From contig OX439133.1 in the NCBI GenBank assembly GCA_949318235.1, positions 19,288,451 to 19,352,450 on the forward strand: a stretch of DNA of 64,000 nucleotides, given 5' to 3'. The notes below the pieces were generated by a model that searched no databases, was not told the DNA's origin, and saw nothing but the letters and a program-made list of their open reading frames with translations. The position numbers were made by a program, and so were the translations under genes. Below are positions 24,243 to 37,388 of the stretch, one piece after another. Positions within the stretch are counted from its first letter, which is position 1, and every line of letters begins with the position of its first letter. The DNA is from Ecdyonurus torrentis (lineage: Eukaryota > Arthropoda > Insecta > Ephemeroptera > Heptageniidae).

Positions 24243-24462
24243 AATTGGTCATTTTCTTTGGAAAATTAGTTTTTTTTCTTTTTTTTTTTGTTATATTATT
24301 TTTCTTGCATACTTGAAAAACTAATTCAACTTCTTAACAGCATCAATGCTCTAAAAAAAAAAGAGTTTTTTTTAACTGGCAAAATGTGTTTTCCTATACT
24401 GGCCCATGTTACTTAGCGCTCACTCATGGCGTCAACTTTAACATGAATGCAACCACCCTTAT
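24243..24462 (+). mobile_element. M1 MITE, copy 4, left end missing
   Basis: From TTGGTCATTTTCTTTGGAAAATTAG to AACATGAATGCAACCACCCTTA. The terminal CRE-like segment is absent. Confidence 0.85.
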
Positions 24463-24984
24463 TTAATATCTTATTATTGAGTTTTTTTTTTTTGTGGTAT
24501 AGGACTGACCTTTTATTTTCTGATACATAAACAACGGAATTACAATTTAACGATATTTTCTTTTTAATTTAAAAGTATTGCATCTTGGTTGTTTTATAAC
24601 AATTAATTATTTCAATTACCTTGCTTCCTATTTTATCTTATGTATAGGTTCATCGAGTTACAAGTGAATGCCTCGAGAAAATAATATAATTTCTATTTTT
24701 ATATTTAACTATAAACTACCATTATAACATTAATATAAATAATTAAATTATATAAAAATAAATTTTAAAGTAAAACAATTATATAAAATATTTATTTACT
24801 TAAATATATTATAAATATAACTTTGTATAAACTAATAACATTTGTAAAATGTATTTTTACAAAAAAATTACCGTTGTGTAGAACTATAAATTTAACTTTT
24901 TTATAACCAAAAGGAGTAACAAAAGAAGAAAAAAAAATTAATAATAAGGGTAACTAAAATCTTCAACAAAAAAAAAAGTCCAAA

Positions 24985-25240
24985 CTTAATAATGCCATTT
25001 AAAAGTAACAGCTACCTATAATAAATTTTTAAGAACCCGTGACCATCAGATAAGAGAGAAAATAATTACTGATATTAAAAAGGGCTTTTATGGGACTAAA
25101 ATTTCAAAAAAATCATAATTTAAAATCTAGGAATCAGGTTCTAAAAATTTTATAAGTAGCTGTTAATATTTAACTTTTATGTATTAGTATCATAAAGTTT
25201 TTCTTTTAGATTTTGAGATACATATAAATATACAACCCTT
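24985..25240. mobile_element. Two T4 left halves joined head to head
   Basis: 24985-25135 reads as T4 in plus orientation (CCGTGACCATCAGATAAGAG, GGGACTAAAATTTCAAAAA). 25140-25238 reads as T4 in minus orientation, ending at ATACAACCC and TTAA, with GATTTTGAGATACATATAAA. The palindromic arrangement suggests rearrangement or insertion of one copy in another. Confidence 0.65.
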
Positions 25241-25326
25241 AAATCTCAGATTATTCAGTTGTGTGGTAACAACTGATATTTATTTTCATTCAAACCAGGG
25301 GTAAACATTTCTAAATATACTATATC

Positions 25327-25477
25327 AATCTTATTGCGAAAAAAAGGTCTATCTCGTATTTTGTCAGGGGAAGCAAAAGACCTATCTCGTTTTTTGTCAG
25401 TGGAAGCAGAAGGTCTATCTTGAGCGCAATCTCCATAACGTTCGGGAACGAGATAGACCTTTTTTCGCAACAAGATG
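25327..25477. repeat. Hairpin element with internal GTCTATCT repeats
   Basis: ATCTTATTGCGAAAAAAAGG plus TCTATCTCGT at the left pairs with ACGAGATAGA plus CCTTTTTTCGCAACAAGAT at the right. Inside, TCTATCTCGT, a T-rich stretch and GTCAG-GGAAGCA-AGA recur about every 40 bp. A 72-codon minus-strand frame lies across it and is probably incidental. Confidence 0.7.
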
Positions 25478-27706
25478 GATATGCATATTCAATTTAAAGA
25501 AATATTTTAATTTAACTTGCTTCTTCTTAATTTACCATCAATTACAATTAATAGGTAAGTACAACATTGATAAAGGCAACTTCATTGAGTTCTAAACTCT
25601 ACATAACAAAAGTTTGAATTGTAATAATATTAATATAAATAAAAAAATTATATATATAAAACTAATTTTTATAATTAAATAATATATAAAAATAATTTTT
25701 AAAGATAGATTATTTTATACAATATTTATTTATTTAAATATGTTATAAAAATTTAATTTTATATAAACTAGCAATTTTTAAATATATTATATATATAAAA
25801 TGTAGAGAAAATAAAATCGCAGGTGTATAAAACTATAAATCTAACGTTACTATTTTTTTTTATTTATATGTATATATGTATGTATATATCTTTTTATGTT
25901 TTTTTATATTTTGACAGAGAAAAGAAACAAAGTCATGCACCATGATGTAGTATATCGATTGTCAAAGTCTTATGTCTTTTAAGTAAGAGAGTAAGGCAAC
26001 CTTTTTAATATTAAAGTATACATAAAATCTTGGGATTTCAAAGAAAAAGAAAAAAAAATGCATTTATAATAGAAAAGTAGAAAAGAAAAAATAATAATAA
26101 TAACATGAAAGTTGCAAGAAAAATATTAAACATGTATGAATTTTTATACTTTTTATTTATTATAAGAATAGAGGGAGTGTTAATTATTATTATTTTTCAT
26201 TTTAGAGCCAAATGGACCACTTGCAATGAAATGTTTTTAATTGTTTCAATAAGTAAGTGAAAACGATTTTTTCATAAGAAATGCATTAAGATTATTTCAA
26301 ATTATTTAAAAAGTTCGTTCATTGCAAGTGGTCTGTTACGATATAATGCAGGGCCAATTGCATTCCCAATTGTTGTCAGATATAATAATGAAAACTTGTA
26401 AAAAAAAAAATAATAATAATAATCTTATTAACCAGTAAGCTAGAGACTTGAAACTAAAACATTTTTATACTCAGGATATAGGATTGGATCCCATAGTGGC
26501 ATAAAATAATAATATTAAAAATCCTCTGAATTAAATAATTCTCAAAGTGCTAACAATTGGGATTCAACCGTTTTCATTTAAATAACCCATAAAAATAAGC
26601 TATCTACCAAAGAGAAAATTTGATTCAAATATATTTAACCGTTTTGAATTTGGATAATTGAGAAAATATGGATAGAAACTAATTTTTAGAGATCCCCCAT
26701 CCTTGGAAAAACTATATTCTTCTGTTTTTTTTTTGTATATTGATTAATTGATTTGAATTTTTGTAAGTTAAAATTTAGTGTATTTATATTTTTTAATTGA
26801 GTTATTTTTTTATCATAATTGATTCTGAATCAATTAATCCGAATACTTATTAATCATTTTAATTCTGAGTATTATAGATCAGGAAAAAATTGTGTACTTA
26901 AAATCCACATTGATTGATCTGGATCCGTTTTATTCCTTAATCCGGAACAGCAATTTTACTATTTAATACAAACATTTTAATATTTCAAAATATTATTTTA
27001 CAAAAAGTCCTACATAATTTAAAATAAATTTAGTTACTGTCAAAATATAAAAATATTCAATAGAAGCCATAAATAAATCATACAGTATATTAAGAAAATT
27101 ACATGCTAACTTTTTATTTCTCTTTCTGACCTACTCTAAATTTTTACTATATGGGGTAGTTTACCCCTTTTCAACACGCGTAACATAGATACATCACTTT
27201 ATGAGTGACACCAAATTGGAAAGAAATGACTTTCAAAATCTTTAGAAAGTATAGTTTAATCTTTTTAAAGTTTTCAATAAAGTAACTTTAAGGTTTTATT
27301 AAATTTCATTGTTATAAATTTTGCGATACTGATGCTATTTTATTATTATTATTATTTACAGAAATGATCTTATATTATATATATAAAAAAAGGAAAAATA
27401 TAGTTTCAAAAAGCACTAAAATTTTAAATTAAATGAACATCTTGCGCAAGTACAATTTTTATTGCAGAAATGAAAAAAAAAAAAAAAAAAAAAAAAGTCA
27501 CAAGAAAAGTATTTTGTAATAGGTTGCAACCGTGCATTAATTTCTTTAGAAACTTACTGAAACTCGACATAATTATGGTACACTTGTTCATAAAATATGT
27601 ATTTGGATATACACCACTTATTAAATTTATAGAATAAAATTATTTTATAATCTATTTACTCAAATTTATATAAGATATATTATAATATGAGCAGTCATGT
27701 ATGACT

Positions 27707-27860
27707 AATAAAGAAACAACTGTTTTGAGGCCCAACCTTAAGCGATTTCTCTCACATTCTCTTCCGTTTCGACGTACTGCGCATGCGTAGTAAGTAGAAA
27801 CGGAAGTGGATGTGAGTGAAATATGCTAAAGTCAGCTTCAAAACAGTTGTTCCTTTATTA
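27707..27860. mobile_element. M2 foldback MITE, complete copy
   Basis: Termini TAATAAAGAAACAACTGTTTTGA and its inverse AAAACAGTTGTTCCTTTATTA. The second arm pair is CTCACATTCTCTTCCGTTTC with GAAACGGAAGTGGATGTGAG around a GCGCATGCGTAGTA core. 154 bp, and the whole element pairs with itself. Confidence 0.9.
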
Positions 27861-28030
27861 GCCAATAGATTTAATAATAAGATAACTACCTAAATGGATG
27901 ATTAGACGGAATAGTAAACATTAAAAAAAATGTTAGAAAATAATGAAGTTATTTAATTTATCTATCATACGTTTTATCACAAGAAGTGGATTATTACATA
28001 ATAATATACTTGTAAAGTTATTGTAATTAA

Positions 28031-28322
28031 AGGCATAGATAAGAAGAACACATAAGAATTTACTGTATGAAACACGTTGATGAGATTTACACAAATAACA
28101 TTAGTTTGTCTCAATAACCCATAGTAGCAGTGATTAAAAAAAAAATCAATTCATGCAACCCGCGCAACATTTTTATACTATTACTTGCCTGTTTCTAACA
28201 TCAAAAATAGAAATAGTCCCTTCAATTGCATACTGTACAGTATTTTCACGTATTTGTGGGGCTACATTTACATTCTGGTAAAACTTGTCATCAGTATTGT
28301 AGATCTTATTTTGTGTTTAATC

Positions 28323-28357
<35 letters not shown>

Positions 28358-28371
28358 TTTTGTCTATGGTT
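28031..28371 (+). mobile_element. T2 MITE, copy 1, flanked by TTAA
   Basis: TTAA at 28027-28030 and 28372-28375. Left end AGGCATAGATAAG (variant), right end TGTCTATGGTT. Internal blocks TTAGTTTGTCTCAATAACCC, CATGCAACCCGCGCAACATTT and GGGGCTACATTTACATTCTGG match other T2 copies. It carries a 31-nt poly-A. Confidence 0.8.
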
Positions 28372-28896
28372 TTAAGCCGTTTTCAAACGTGCGTTTGATT
28401 GGCTACAAGTCGTTACCAGTATTAGACATTTACATTTTTTTCATTAAAATTGTTTTCCTTTGTATATATAGTAATTTTATTATATATTTTACCTAATAAA
28501 AATTCTTACAAATTAAAACTTACATATATGTTTATTTTTTTTATACAATATATTAAACCATATTTTAAAACACGCCTTCAAAAAAAAAGTGACATGTGAT
28601 ACATACCAGCTCTCTTATTTTATTTATAAAGCTTCTAAATAAAAAAAAAAAAGGGTGTCATATATAAAATGATAAAAGATGTTCTTCAATATTATATATA
28701 GCTATAAAAATAAATATCGAAATTTTTGATCTAAGTTGAATTACTTTATATTTACTTTGTAAAGTGCAATAAACTGACAGAGTATATATATGTATGTATA
28801 TATATATATATATAAAAATTTAAACAGAGAAAATGAACAGAGTATAAAAGCTTATATCGATTTGTGAGAAACGAGAAAATTTTAGTACAGAGAAAA

Positions 28897-29060
28897 TGAG
28901 AGAGAGAGAAAGAGAAAGAGAGAGAGAGGAAGAAGAGAGAGGTAGGGGAGGGTTGCGTACTGCTCTGCGGTAGTCACGTGGTAGTCTGGCTCACCCTCCC
29001 CTCTCCTCCCTTTTTTCCCCCAACCCCCTAACAACCCCTAGCTATACAAAAAGTACACAC
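28897..29060. other. Purine/pyrimidine-rich GC patch with hairpin and E-box
   Basis: A GA-rich strand (28897-28950) leads into GTAGGGGAGGGT, which pairs with ACCCTCCCCTC about 45 bases later; CACGTG (28975-28980) lies in the loop. A C-rich run (29011-29040) follows. This is unusually GC-rich for the window. A promoter or structured element is possible, but no exon or TATA arrangement supports it. Confidence 0.35.
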
Positions 29061-29133
29061 CCCCGCTCTCCCTTTACTTAAACACAAAGAATCAGAGTTA
29101 AAGAGTACTTCAACTTTCCGTACCTAAACTGTT

Positions 29134-29176
<43 letters not shown>

Positions 29177-32162
29177 ACATCGATCTTTAGTTTTTTTAAA
29201 ATTTAGGAAATTGCTCGATATATTTCTTATCGTTTTTTTTTTTTTTTTTTTTTTTCTTTTTCTTTTAAGTATCTATTCTACTGGAAAAATTTAAGATAAA
29301 TTGTATTTTAAAGCAGTGTTGTTTATTTCTTAATCCGAGTAATTTTTCTTGTCTTTCTTTTTTAGTATAATAGTAATCTTTATTGTATTTTAAAACAATT
29401 GTACTTAAATCTGTGTACTCTATTGAGCTTTAAAATTGTTTTTATTATTTCTTTTACTTTAAAAGTTGTTTATAATAAATACTTATTATTATTTTCAGTT
29501 TATTTTTTGAATTTGTTTATTTATTTATTATTTTTATAACTGCATTTTAAAAATACTAAATTTTTAATTATTTTACTTTTAATAAATATATTATACTGGT
29601 TTATGTATTAAAATATTTATAAAATATTAATAGTAAAATAATAATAACTTTTATATAAAATACTTCCTATTCTTAATGTTAATTTAAGCACAATTAAATT
29701 GCCAATTGCCATCACATTTATGGACTAATTTAGATTTCCGTTAGTACGAAGGAGTTAAATTTTAAAAGAAGAGATATATATTGTCAATGCTAATTAAAAA
29801 AATTAATATTCAATTTTAAATTCAATGATATAATGCATTTTAAAACAAGTTTTTTTTTCTTCGAATAATTTTCTTTAGTGATGTTCGTCAACCCCACGTT
29901 GCCGTGACTTTTTTTAAAGTGTAAATCATTCATATTTTGAGAAATTTGTTAAATTTTAAAGCTTCATTTAAGATATTTAATTACTTTAAACTGAAATTTA
30001 GACAGATTTCCTATTATTTAGATGCATTCGTTGAAAGAAGTTGCATTTTTGTAATAATAAATTAATATTGACTAATATGAGAAAAATTGCTATTAATTGC
30101 CAATTTAAGTACAAGGAAAAAAATTCAATAAATTACACATTTAAAAGGCAAACGTTTTAAAATATAATTGAGATTAATTTTCTAATAAAGCAACAGAAAG
30201 ACAAGCATGATGTTCGTAAACCCTGTTCCCTTGCTCCAAAAAAAAAAAAAAGCGCAATGCCATTTAAAAAGCATTAGGTGATCGTCAATTTTTTATAGTT
30301 ATAGGGGCACGAATATACGAGCTTCTGCTAAATAAAACAGGTATGGGATGCTCTATAGGTAGCCCCAAATTTGTAAAGTGTAGATCTGTCATTTTTATGG
30401 AAATTAGATAAATTTAGCTGCTTCATTTTAATGCAAGAAGATCGTGTTTTTTGTTTTGTTTTTTTCTTTAAGTTTTTGACTTTTTGTCTTTTTTTTTTAT
30501 TACAGTTATAAGATAAGTATATTAAAGTGTACAATTATTTTAGCCTTATTGTTGTAACAATCCAACACTAAGCTTACGTCTTTAGGGATTCTCAATCTGT
30601 GAGAGAGGAGCTTTTATAATACTTTGTGTGTTGTTCGTTCGTATACATCAATGAAGTGAGAGAATGAGAGAGAAGCGTAAGCTGCGTATTTTTGACCCAT
30701 TCACACATATTTGCTGTGCGTATAACTTTGTAACGAGGGAGGGAGAGGGAGAAGAAAAACAGGTTCTTTGTTCCATTATCTTGCATTATATACTGCACCA
30801 TTGATAAAATATATCTGTAATAACATTTTATTTTAATAACGTAAAATATTTCATAGATGTACTGTATACTTTAAGAATTTAAAAATAATTTACTAATATA
30901 AATTTTAGTCATGGATAAAAATAAATATGAAATAATTATGCTATCTCAATGCAGCAATATTTATGCTATATTGTATCGTGAATGATTATACTACATGGCA
31001 TAATTTAACTAAAATTAAAGTAAAGTAGAAATTCCCAAGAATTCTAAAGCCGTAAAGATGCATTCATGTATTTTTGAATTTGTTACGATAATGCACAGCA
31101 AATTGTAAAATAGCATTGTTTGAAATGTGCAAAATTATTAAAGTTAAAACAAATATATAAGAATATGTGAAGGCACCTTAAGAAATTTCAATAATCCTTT
31201 TATTTTTATTAAATTTTTCTCATTGTTGAGAGGTCACAATTACCATTTAATGAATGTTATTTTAGTAAGGTTTTCAACAATAGAAATAATTTGGTCAGAA
31301 TACATATTTGGTATCTAGGGATATCTAGTGACTTTAGTTAAGATGTTCTACATAATTACTTATTATTTTATTACAAAAAAAGGCAACATTTGTACTTGAC
31401 AATATAGGACAATGCAGTATAAATTACGTTATTTTTTTTTTTACATATTATGCTATAGGGATTTCCAGCTATTGTAATTATAATTACTAATCTTAGTAAA
31501 AAGTAAAATGCTTTTAAGTAAAAGTATCTTTAACGTTACTTTGTGTAGTTTTTTTTATTTTTTATTATTATTATTATTATTTTTTTTTTGTAAGAACGTA
31601 TTTTAAGCATAATTTATTTCAGAGCTTTACTGTGTTATTTATTTGACTTTTTTTAATATTTTAATTTAAGTAGATTAGATTGAACAAGTAACGCAAATAA
31701 AAAATAATTAGTAAAAAGTTATAAAATTTAATATAACTTTTAAAATATGTGTAGCAAAAAATTACTTCATTTTTTAATTAAGTATGACATAAAAAATTGG
31801 TGACCAAAAATCATAATTTTTATTTAATTCTTTAATGAATAAAAAACATTATAAATATGGCTTTATAATTATAATGTAAAATTATTCATATTTACATTTA
31901 GTTTTTAATTTAAACTATAAAACGCTAACCGTTTTATAGTATAATACAGATAAACAATGACATCTGCGTTCTAGTTTTTTACTAACATGAATATATAAAT
32001 TTTTTATTGAAAATTGTAAAACAATATATTGAGGATAGAGAATTCAAGCAATATATTATCCATTTTTTTTTTTTTTTTTTTTTTACAATCAAAATTGGTA
32101 TTATTTTAAAGCCTTTTGTGTTACTTATTTCTGGAAGGAAAAAAAAAAAAAAAAAAACATAA

Positions 32163-32280
32163 GAAAGCTTCAAATACAAAAGCAGACATTCAACATTTTG
32201 CTGCATGGTTCATTTCTCACCAACTTAGAAATAGAAAATTACTCTTACAGCATATCTGCTTTAGCTTCTAACGCTATCAT
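32163..32280. mobile_element. M8 short MITE, copy 2 (degraded)
   Basis: GAAAGCTTCAAATACAAAAGC, TTTGCTGCATGGTTCATTTCT and AGAAAATTACTCTTACAGCA align with the minus strand of 19942-20066. Confidence 0.65.
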
Positions 32281-32406
32281 CTGTCTTTATTAAAACATAA
32301 TATTTGTTGGAATTAAAACATTAAAATTTCAAATCAAATTCATTCAAAATTGTGCATCGTTATACTCCTTATGATTTTTATATATTTGCGTTTCTTTCGG
32401 GTTTAA

Positions 32407-32545
32407 AAGAATATAACCGAAGAAAATAGCATTTACATCACAAAACACTTGATGGGACTTACATAAATAGCATTACTTTATCTCAAAACCCAACTGTAGC
32501 AATGATCAGAAAAATGTAGATTTATGCAACCCGCACAATTTAATT
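32407..32545 (+). mobile_element. T2 MITE, half copy
   Basis: TTAA at 32403-32406, then AGAATATAACCGAAGAAAATAGC, ACAAAACACTTGATGGGAC and TTATGCAACCCGCACAA. It stops before the second half. Confidence 0.7.
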
Positions 32546-32687
32546 ATTTTAAAAATTCAGCTCAAAAATACAGGCTGTTTGATAATATGTTTGACAGTGT
32601 GTCAGACAGCTAAAATAGTTAAATACAGTTGACTAAATCTATCATTTTATTTTGATGCACAGATTGCAATGGAGCTTATCGGTTTAA

Positions 32688-33456
32688 AGTAGTTTGAACG
32701 AGCTTTCATTGTTATTAAACGCCGTTTTTTTGTTACCTATAGATTCCTTATCTCTCTACGCTCCTATTGATGTATTATAAAATTACATTTAGTTCGAAAA
32801 CACATATTAAAAACCAGCCGCAAAGTCGAGCATTTTTCTCATATAGCATTGGTTAATGGCTGAAAATCCATTCCCCCTCCACAGTAGATCATTCATATTT
32901 CTGCGAAAGTGTTATTAAATGGACTCAAAAACAGATAAATAAGCTCTTTGATAAACAAAGAAACTTTTAAAAGCATTAAACTAAATTTGGTTCGAAACGC
33001 ACTGAGAACTTTGAGACTAAAAGAGCTGAAAATGAGAATTTTTTTGTTAACCAGTAATTTTTAAATAGTTCGGAAATCGGCCGCTAGAGGCGCCGAATCA
33101 TGGCGATCGCGGGAGAAACGAGATATAAACGTTAATTGAGCTCATAAATGTCAATAAAACTCTTGCAAATGTACTTAATTTGTATTAACTTCATTATAAT
33201 TAATTAATATATGCACTGAGAAGCGAGAAAAGTGTTTGATTAGAAAATAGTTACAAAAAGCAATATATATATGATTTGCTGGATTATTATCTAGTGCCTT
33301 GATAGCACGGTTGATAGAGCGCTGCTTTTACATGATGAGGGTCAGCGGATCGAGACTCGGTTATTGCAAAGTTTTTAATGATTAAATTAAAATCAAGTAA
33401 GCGCCAAACTTCAAATAAATTTAAAATCAGCTGTTAACAACCTCGTTCAAACTACT
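32688..33456. mobile_element. T6 element, 769 bp, nested in M3, flanked by TTAA
   Basis: TTAA at 32684-32687 and 33457-33460. Together with these, TTTAAAGTAGTTTGAACGAG and CTCGTTCAAACTACTTTAAA form a perfect 20-bp inverted pair. The interior is heterogeneous: it includes a GC-rich patch (33075-33125, CGGCCGCTAGAGGCGCCG) and a tRNA-like block (33295-33370). I see no coding frame. Removing the element and one TTAA leaves a sequence matching the intact M3 copy. Confidence 0.85.
33295..33370 (+). repeat. tRNA-like sequence inside T6 (pseudo-tRNA or SINE head)
   Basis: GATAGCACGGTTGATAGAGCGC resembles the D-arm/A-box of Thr/Val/Lys-type tRNAs, and CGGATCGAGACTCGG a degraded T-arm/B-box, at tRNA spacing. 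Stem mismatches rule out a functional tRNA. Confidence 0.5.
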
Positions 33457-33469
33457 TTAAAAAATTCTC

Positions 33470-33497
33470 AAAAAAAAAAAAAAAAAAAAAAAAAAAA
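33470..33497. repeat. Poly-A tract, 28 nt
   Basis: Homopolymer within the M3 remainder. The intact M3 copy has a poly-T at the equivalent reverse position. Confidence 0.9.
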
Positions 33498-34312
33498 CAA
33501 GTAAAAGTATGCCTTTAGTATTTCTCATTTAAATATCTTCAGAATCGGTGGAGCTACTGTCTCAAAAAAAAAAAATAAAAATAATAATTAAAAAAATAAT
33601 AATAATAAATAAATCAGTTTTTCTGTATAAGCGTATATAATGTTAAATTAGGGGACACTTAGCTTTTCCCAAGCGCTAAACCGATAAGCTCCATAAGTAT
33701 TAAATTGTTCTACTCTACAAAATACATGGAATTACTATAAAACTTTAATGTATTTCTTATGAGAAAAAGTTAAAGAAGAAGAACTATACGCAATCTGCAA
33801 CAAACTACTTTCTTTTCTTATGAGAAAAAGACGCAGTTTGTCTAATCGTCCAGTTTTCAAACTTTTGCACAGAGCTGTACAGTACATTAAAAAAAAATAC
33901 TAGACCAACACTCGTAAAAAAAATCACAAGAAACACCTTTAACATGTTTTACTTAAATTAAAATATTTGACAAATTTTATCACTATAGTAAAAACTATTT
34001 ATATCTAGTAATTTAGTTGTAGTAAAAAAAGGTGTTGACGAAAGTTTATTAAACTTCAATACAGGTTTTTATCCTATTATGGTCTATAATATATTTGGTG
34101 TAACAATTTGTTTTCAGTCAGATAACTCGAGATACTCTGAGATATAAAAATATATATATATATATTATGTATATAAAATTGTGATATAGTGAAATCTCGA
34201 CCTTATATCCACAAACTCACGTTGGACTTAACAATAGCCCAGTCGCCGCCGCCACTGCAACCTATTACATCGTTCAATATCGTTCTCAAATATATGTACA
34301 TTCAAAGTTCAG

Positions 34313-34860
<548 letters not shown>

Positions 34861-35219
34861 TGTAACCCTTTACCTTTTAATATTCACTCTAACTGAAAAC
34901 TAATTATTTATGTGAAGATGTAATCTTATTTTTTTGCGTATTGGAAAATAATTAATTAATTTATATTTTCAACTGACCGTATCTATTTTTTTTTAATATT
35001 TTTTTTTTTTAATTTCACTAATAGCCATGTAGTCGTTATTTCAAAATACAGATTGAAAAGTTATTCAAAAGTATAGTATATGTAATAAATATATTACGAG
35101 AAATGGATTTAAGTTTTGTAAACTTTCAGTACGTACATATTATATCGTTTTCATCGATATTTCTGATTGTGGTAGTATAGGTATATTTGATAGTTGAGAA
35201 TCAGTTACAAACTAATCTA

Positions 35220-35256
<37 letters not shown>

Positions 35257-35258
<2 letters not shown>

Positions 35259-35345
35259 TGGGATTTTGAGTTTTAAAGTCCCATGTTAATTGCTAAACAT
35301 TTCTTCTCTCTTATCTGTAAGAAGCAGACTCTAAACTTTTAATCA
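35257..35345 (-). mobile_element. T4 fragment
   Basis: TTTTAAAGTCCCATGTTAATT and TTCTCTCTTATCTGTAAGAAG match the T4 minus strand. It follows a poly-A of about 30 nt. Confidence 0.6.
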
Positions 35346-35566
35346 TAGGTATTTCTTATTGGCTTTATAGTTTTCAACAGATGTTACCAGCGTAACACTT
35401 TAACCAATCATAGCTCTATAATAATATAATAAATAAACAAAAATGATACTCTCCGTTGAATATGCTATCTCTTGGCAATCTCCTTTTTTTTTTACTTCCT
35501 TTTTGAAACTTCATCACCGATTATAGAACAATTTAAATGATTGATACCAGATATACTTTTATGAAT

Positions 35567-35893
35567 AAGGTGGTTGCATTCATGTTAAAGTCAACGCCAT
35601 AAGTGCACTTATGAGTTACTCATGAGTACTAAATAACATGGGCCGGTATGGAAAAATGACACCTTTTACCAAATTAAAAATACTTAGCAATTTTTTTGAG
35701 ATAATTGATGTTGTTAACAAGTTGAATTATGTTTTCAAGTATGCGAGAAAATAATAATGATATAAAGATTACTTATTTTCCAAATAAAACAGCAAAAACC
35801 CACGACTGTCCGATGCTAAGCAATGTTATCTAGATTGCTCAATTATGGCATCAAAGCGCATTAATAATGACGTCATACGCACACACACTATAC
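35567..35893 (-). mobile_element. M1 MITE, copy 5
   Basis: TAAGGTGGTTGCATTCATG to ATGACGTCATACGCACACAC. The 5' side carries a small duplication (AGTGCACTTATGAGTTACTCATGAGT). TGACGTCA at 35868-35875. Confidence 0.9.
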
Positions 35894-36258
35894 GTGTTTT
35901 TTTTTATCTTGTTACAAAATTTTGACTAACATTTTGCTCATTGTATCACCTATTATGAATAATAAAAAAAAAAAAAAAAAACTTTTTTGAATTTCAGCTA
36001 TACAAGCAAAAAATAATATTTCTTTCTATTTTATTAACAGAGATGAATTTTAATACGTCAATAATTATAGTACTTCGAATAATGATCATAATGAATTAAC
36101 TACCTTAAATAGTATCTAGTAATGCAGGCATAAGCACTAAAGTGTTTGCATGAACAATTGTATTGTATATAGTAGATTAACTTTAATAATGTAATTTTTT
36201 TTTAATTAATAACTTCCAACATTGATACGTATATACATTATCTATAACTGTAACTTAA

Positions 36259-36578
36259 GGGAGTAGGTTACTGACCTTATATCTCAAAAACTGGAAGTGT
36301 TTCGGGTCTAAATTTGGTGTCATTGTGTAGCTAAGGGTCACACCTAGCCGTGATAAAAATTTCAAGATGTTTCACCGTCTTGAAAAAAAATATTGAATTT
36401 AACATTGGGCTTTATGGTCTTAAAATTTCAAAATATAATGTAAAATTAATTTGCACGGTAAACCCCCAAAATTTTTATATTTTTGAAATTATCTCAAGCT
36501 GAAGTATAATTGTGCAAAATTTCAGATTTTTTAGACGAGAACGTTTCAGTCTGATGGCCGACGTTGGTCCCCTACTCC
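36259..36578 (+). mobile_element. T3 MITE, copy 3
   Basis: TTAA at 36255-36258, then GGGAGTAGGTTACTGACC. GGGTCTAAATTTGGTGTC and GCCGACGTTGGTCCCCTACTCC follow, but the right TTAA is lost. Confidence 0.85.
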
Positions 36579-37388
36579 ATGTAGAGAATCAAAGGATGTA
36601 ATAAATTTCAGTTACAGATATCATTGCTCATACTTAAATAATTTATATAATATAATGTTTTAAAAATTATAAATAGTAAAAGAAATAATATTATTTAAAA
36701 TAATATCAAAAATAAAATAAATTAATCAATTTAATAATTTTTTTAAATTTTTATTTATTAAATTTACATAAAAAATTATACAAATATATATTTTTTATTT
36801 GTCATATTTTTTAAAATTTTAAAAGTTATAGACATTTTACTATAATATTCTGTATTTTGCCGAGTATATTAAAGAGTAATTGCATGAAGTATCATTTAAA
36901 TTATTACTTTAAACCGTATTTCCATATCTGTAGGATTCAAAAGTATGTAGAACTCTTCATTTATTGGTGTCGTTTGATAGCGTTTGATAATATGAACCTT
37001 TGATAAAAACTTCAGGGCCTATAGCAATTTCTCTTTCATTCTTTCTCATTTTTTTTATTGTTATCATTATTTTTTTTCACTATTTTTTTTAATTAATTTT
37101 TTACATGCCTTTGAGGGAAGCTTAAATTTTCAAAAGGCGTACAATTAAAAATTATTTGTTGTGACCCAACTTTGTTTTTACAAAATAATACATTCAACAT
37201 TCTGAAGTTAATGGAAAGAATAAATTAAGTATATACAGTAATTAATGCTACGTCTATGTTATATTGAATTTTTCTAAATTTTGATTTTCAAAATCATTTT
37301 GTTCAAACGTTTGTGATAAAATATTTTAGAGAAATTTACTATTTAATATTAAGCGCGTATTCTCTCTCTCTCTCTATTTTTTTTTTTA

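Larger units (their letters stand above)
32667..33697 (-). mobile_element. M3 MITE, copy 1, split by the T6 element
   Basis: Ends CAATGGAGCTTATCGGTTTA and TAAACCGATAAGCTCCAT. The outer parts (32667-32687 and 33457-33697) align with the uninterrupted copy at 38932-39128 in reverse: AAAATTCT, CAAGTAAAA, AATGTTAAATTAGGGGAC and TTAGCTTTTCCC. The interior 32688-33456 is a separate insertion. Confidence 0.8.

Noticed and set aside
33295..33370. Functional tRNA gene
   Set aside because: D- and T-arm similarity is clear, but several stem mismatches and its position inside a nested element make it a pseudo-tRNA.
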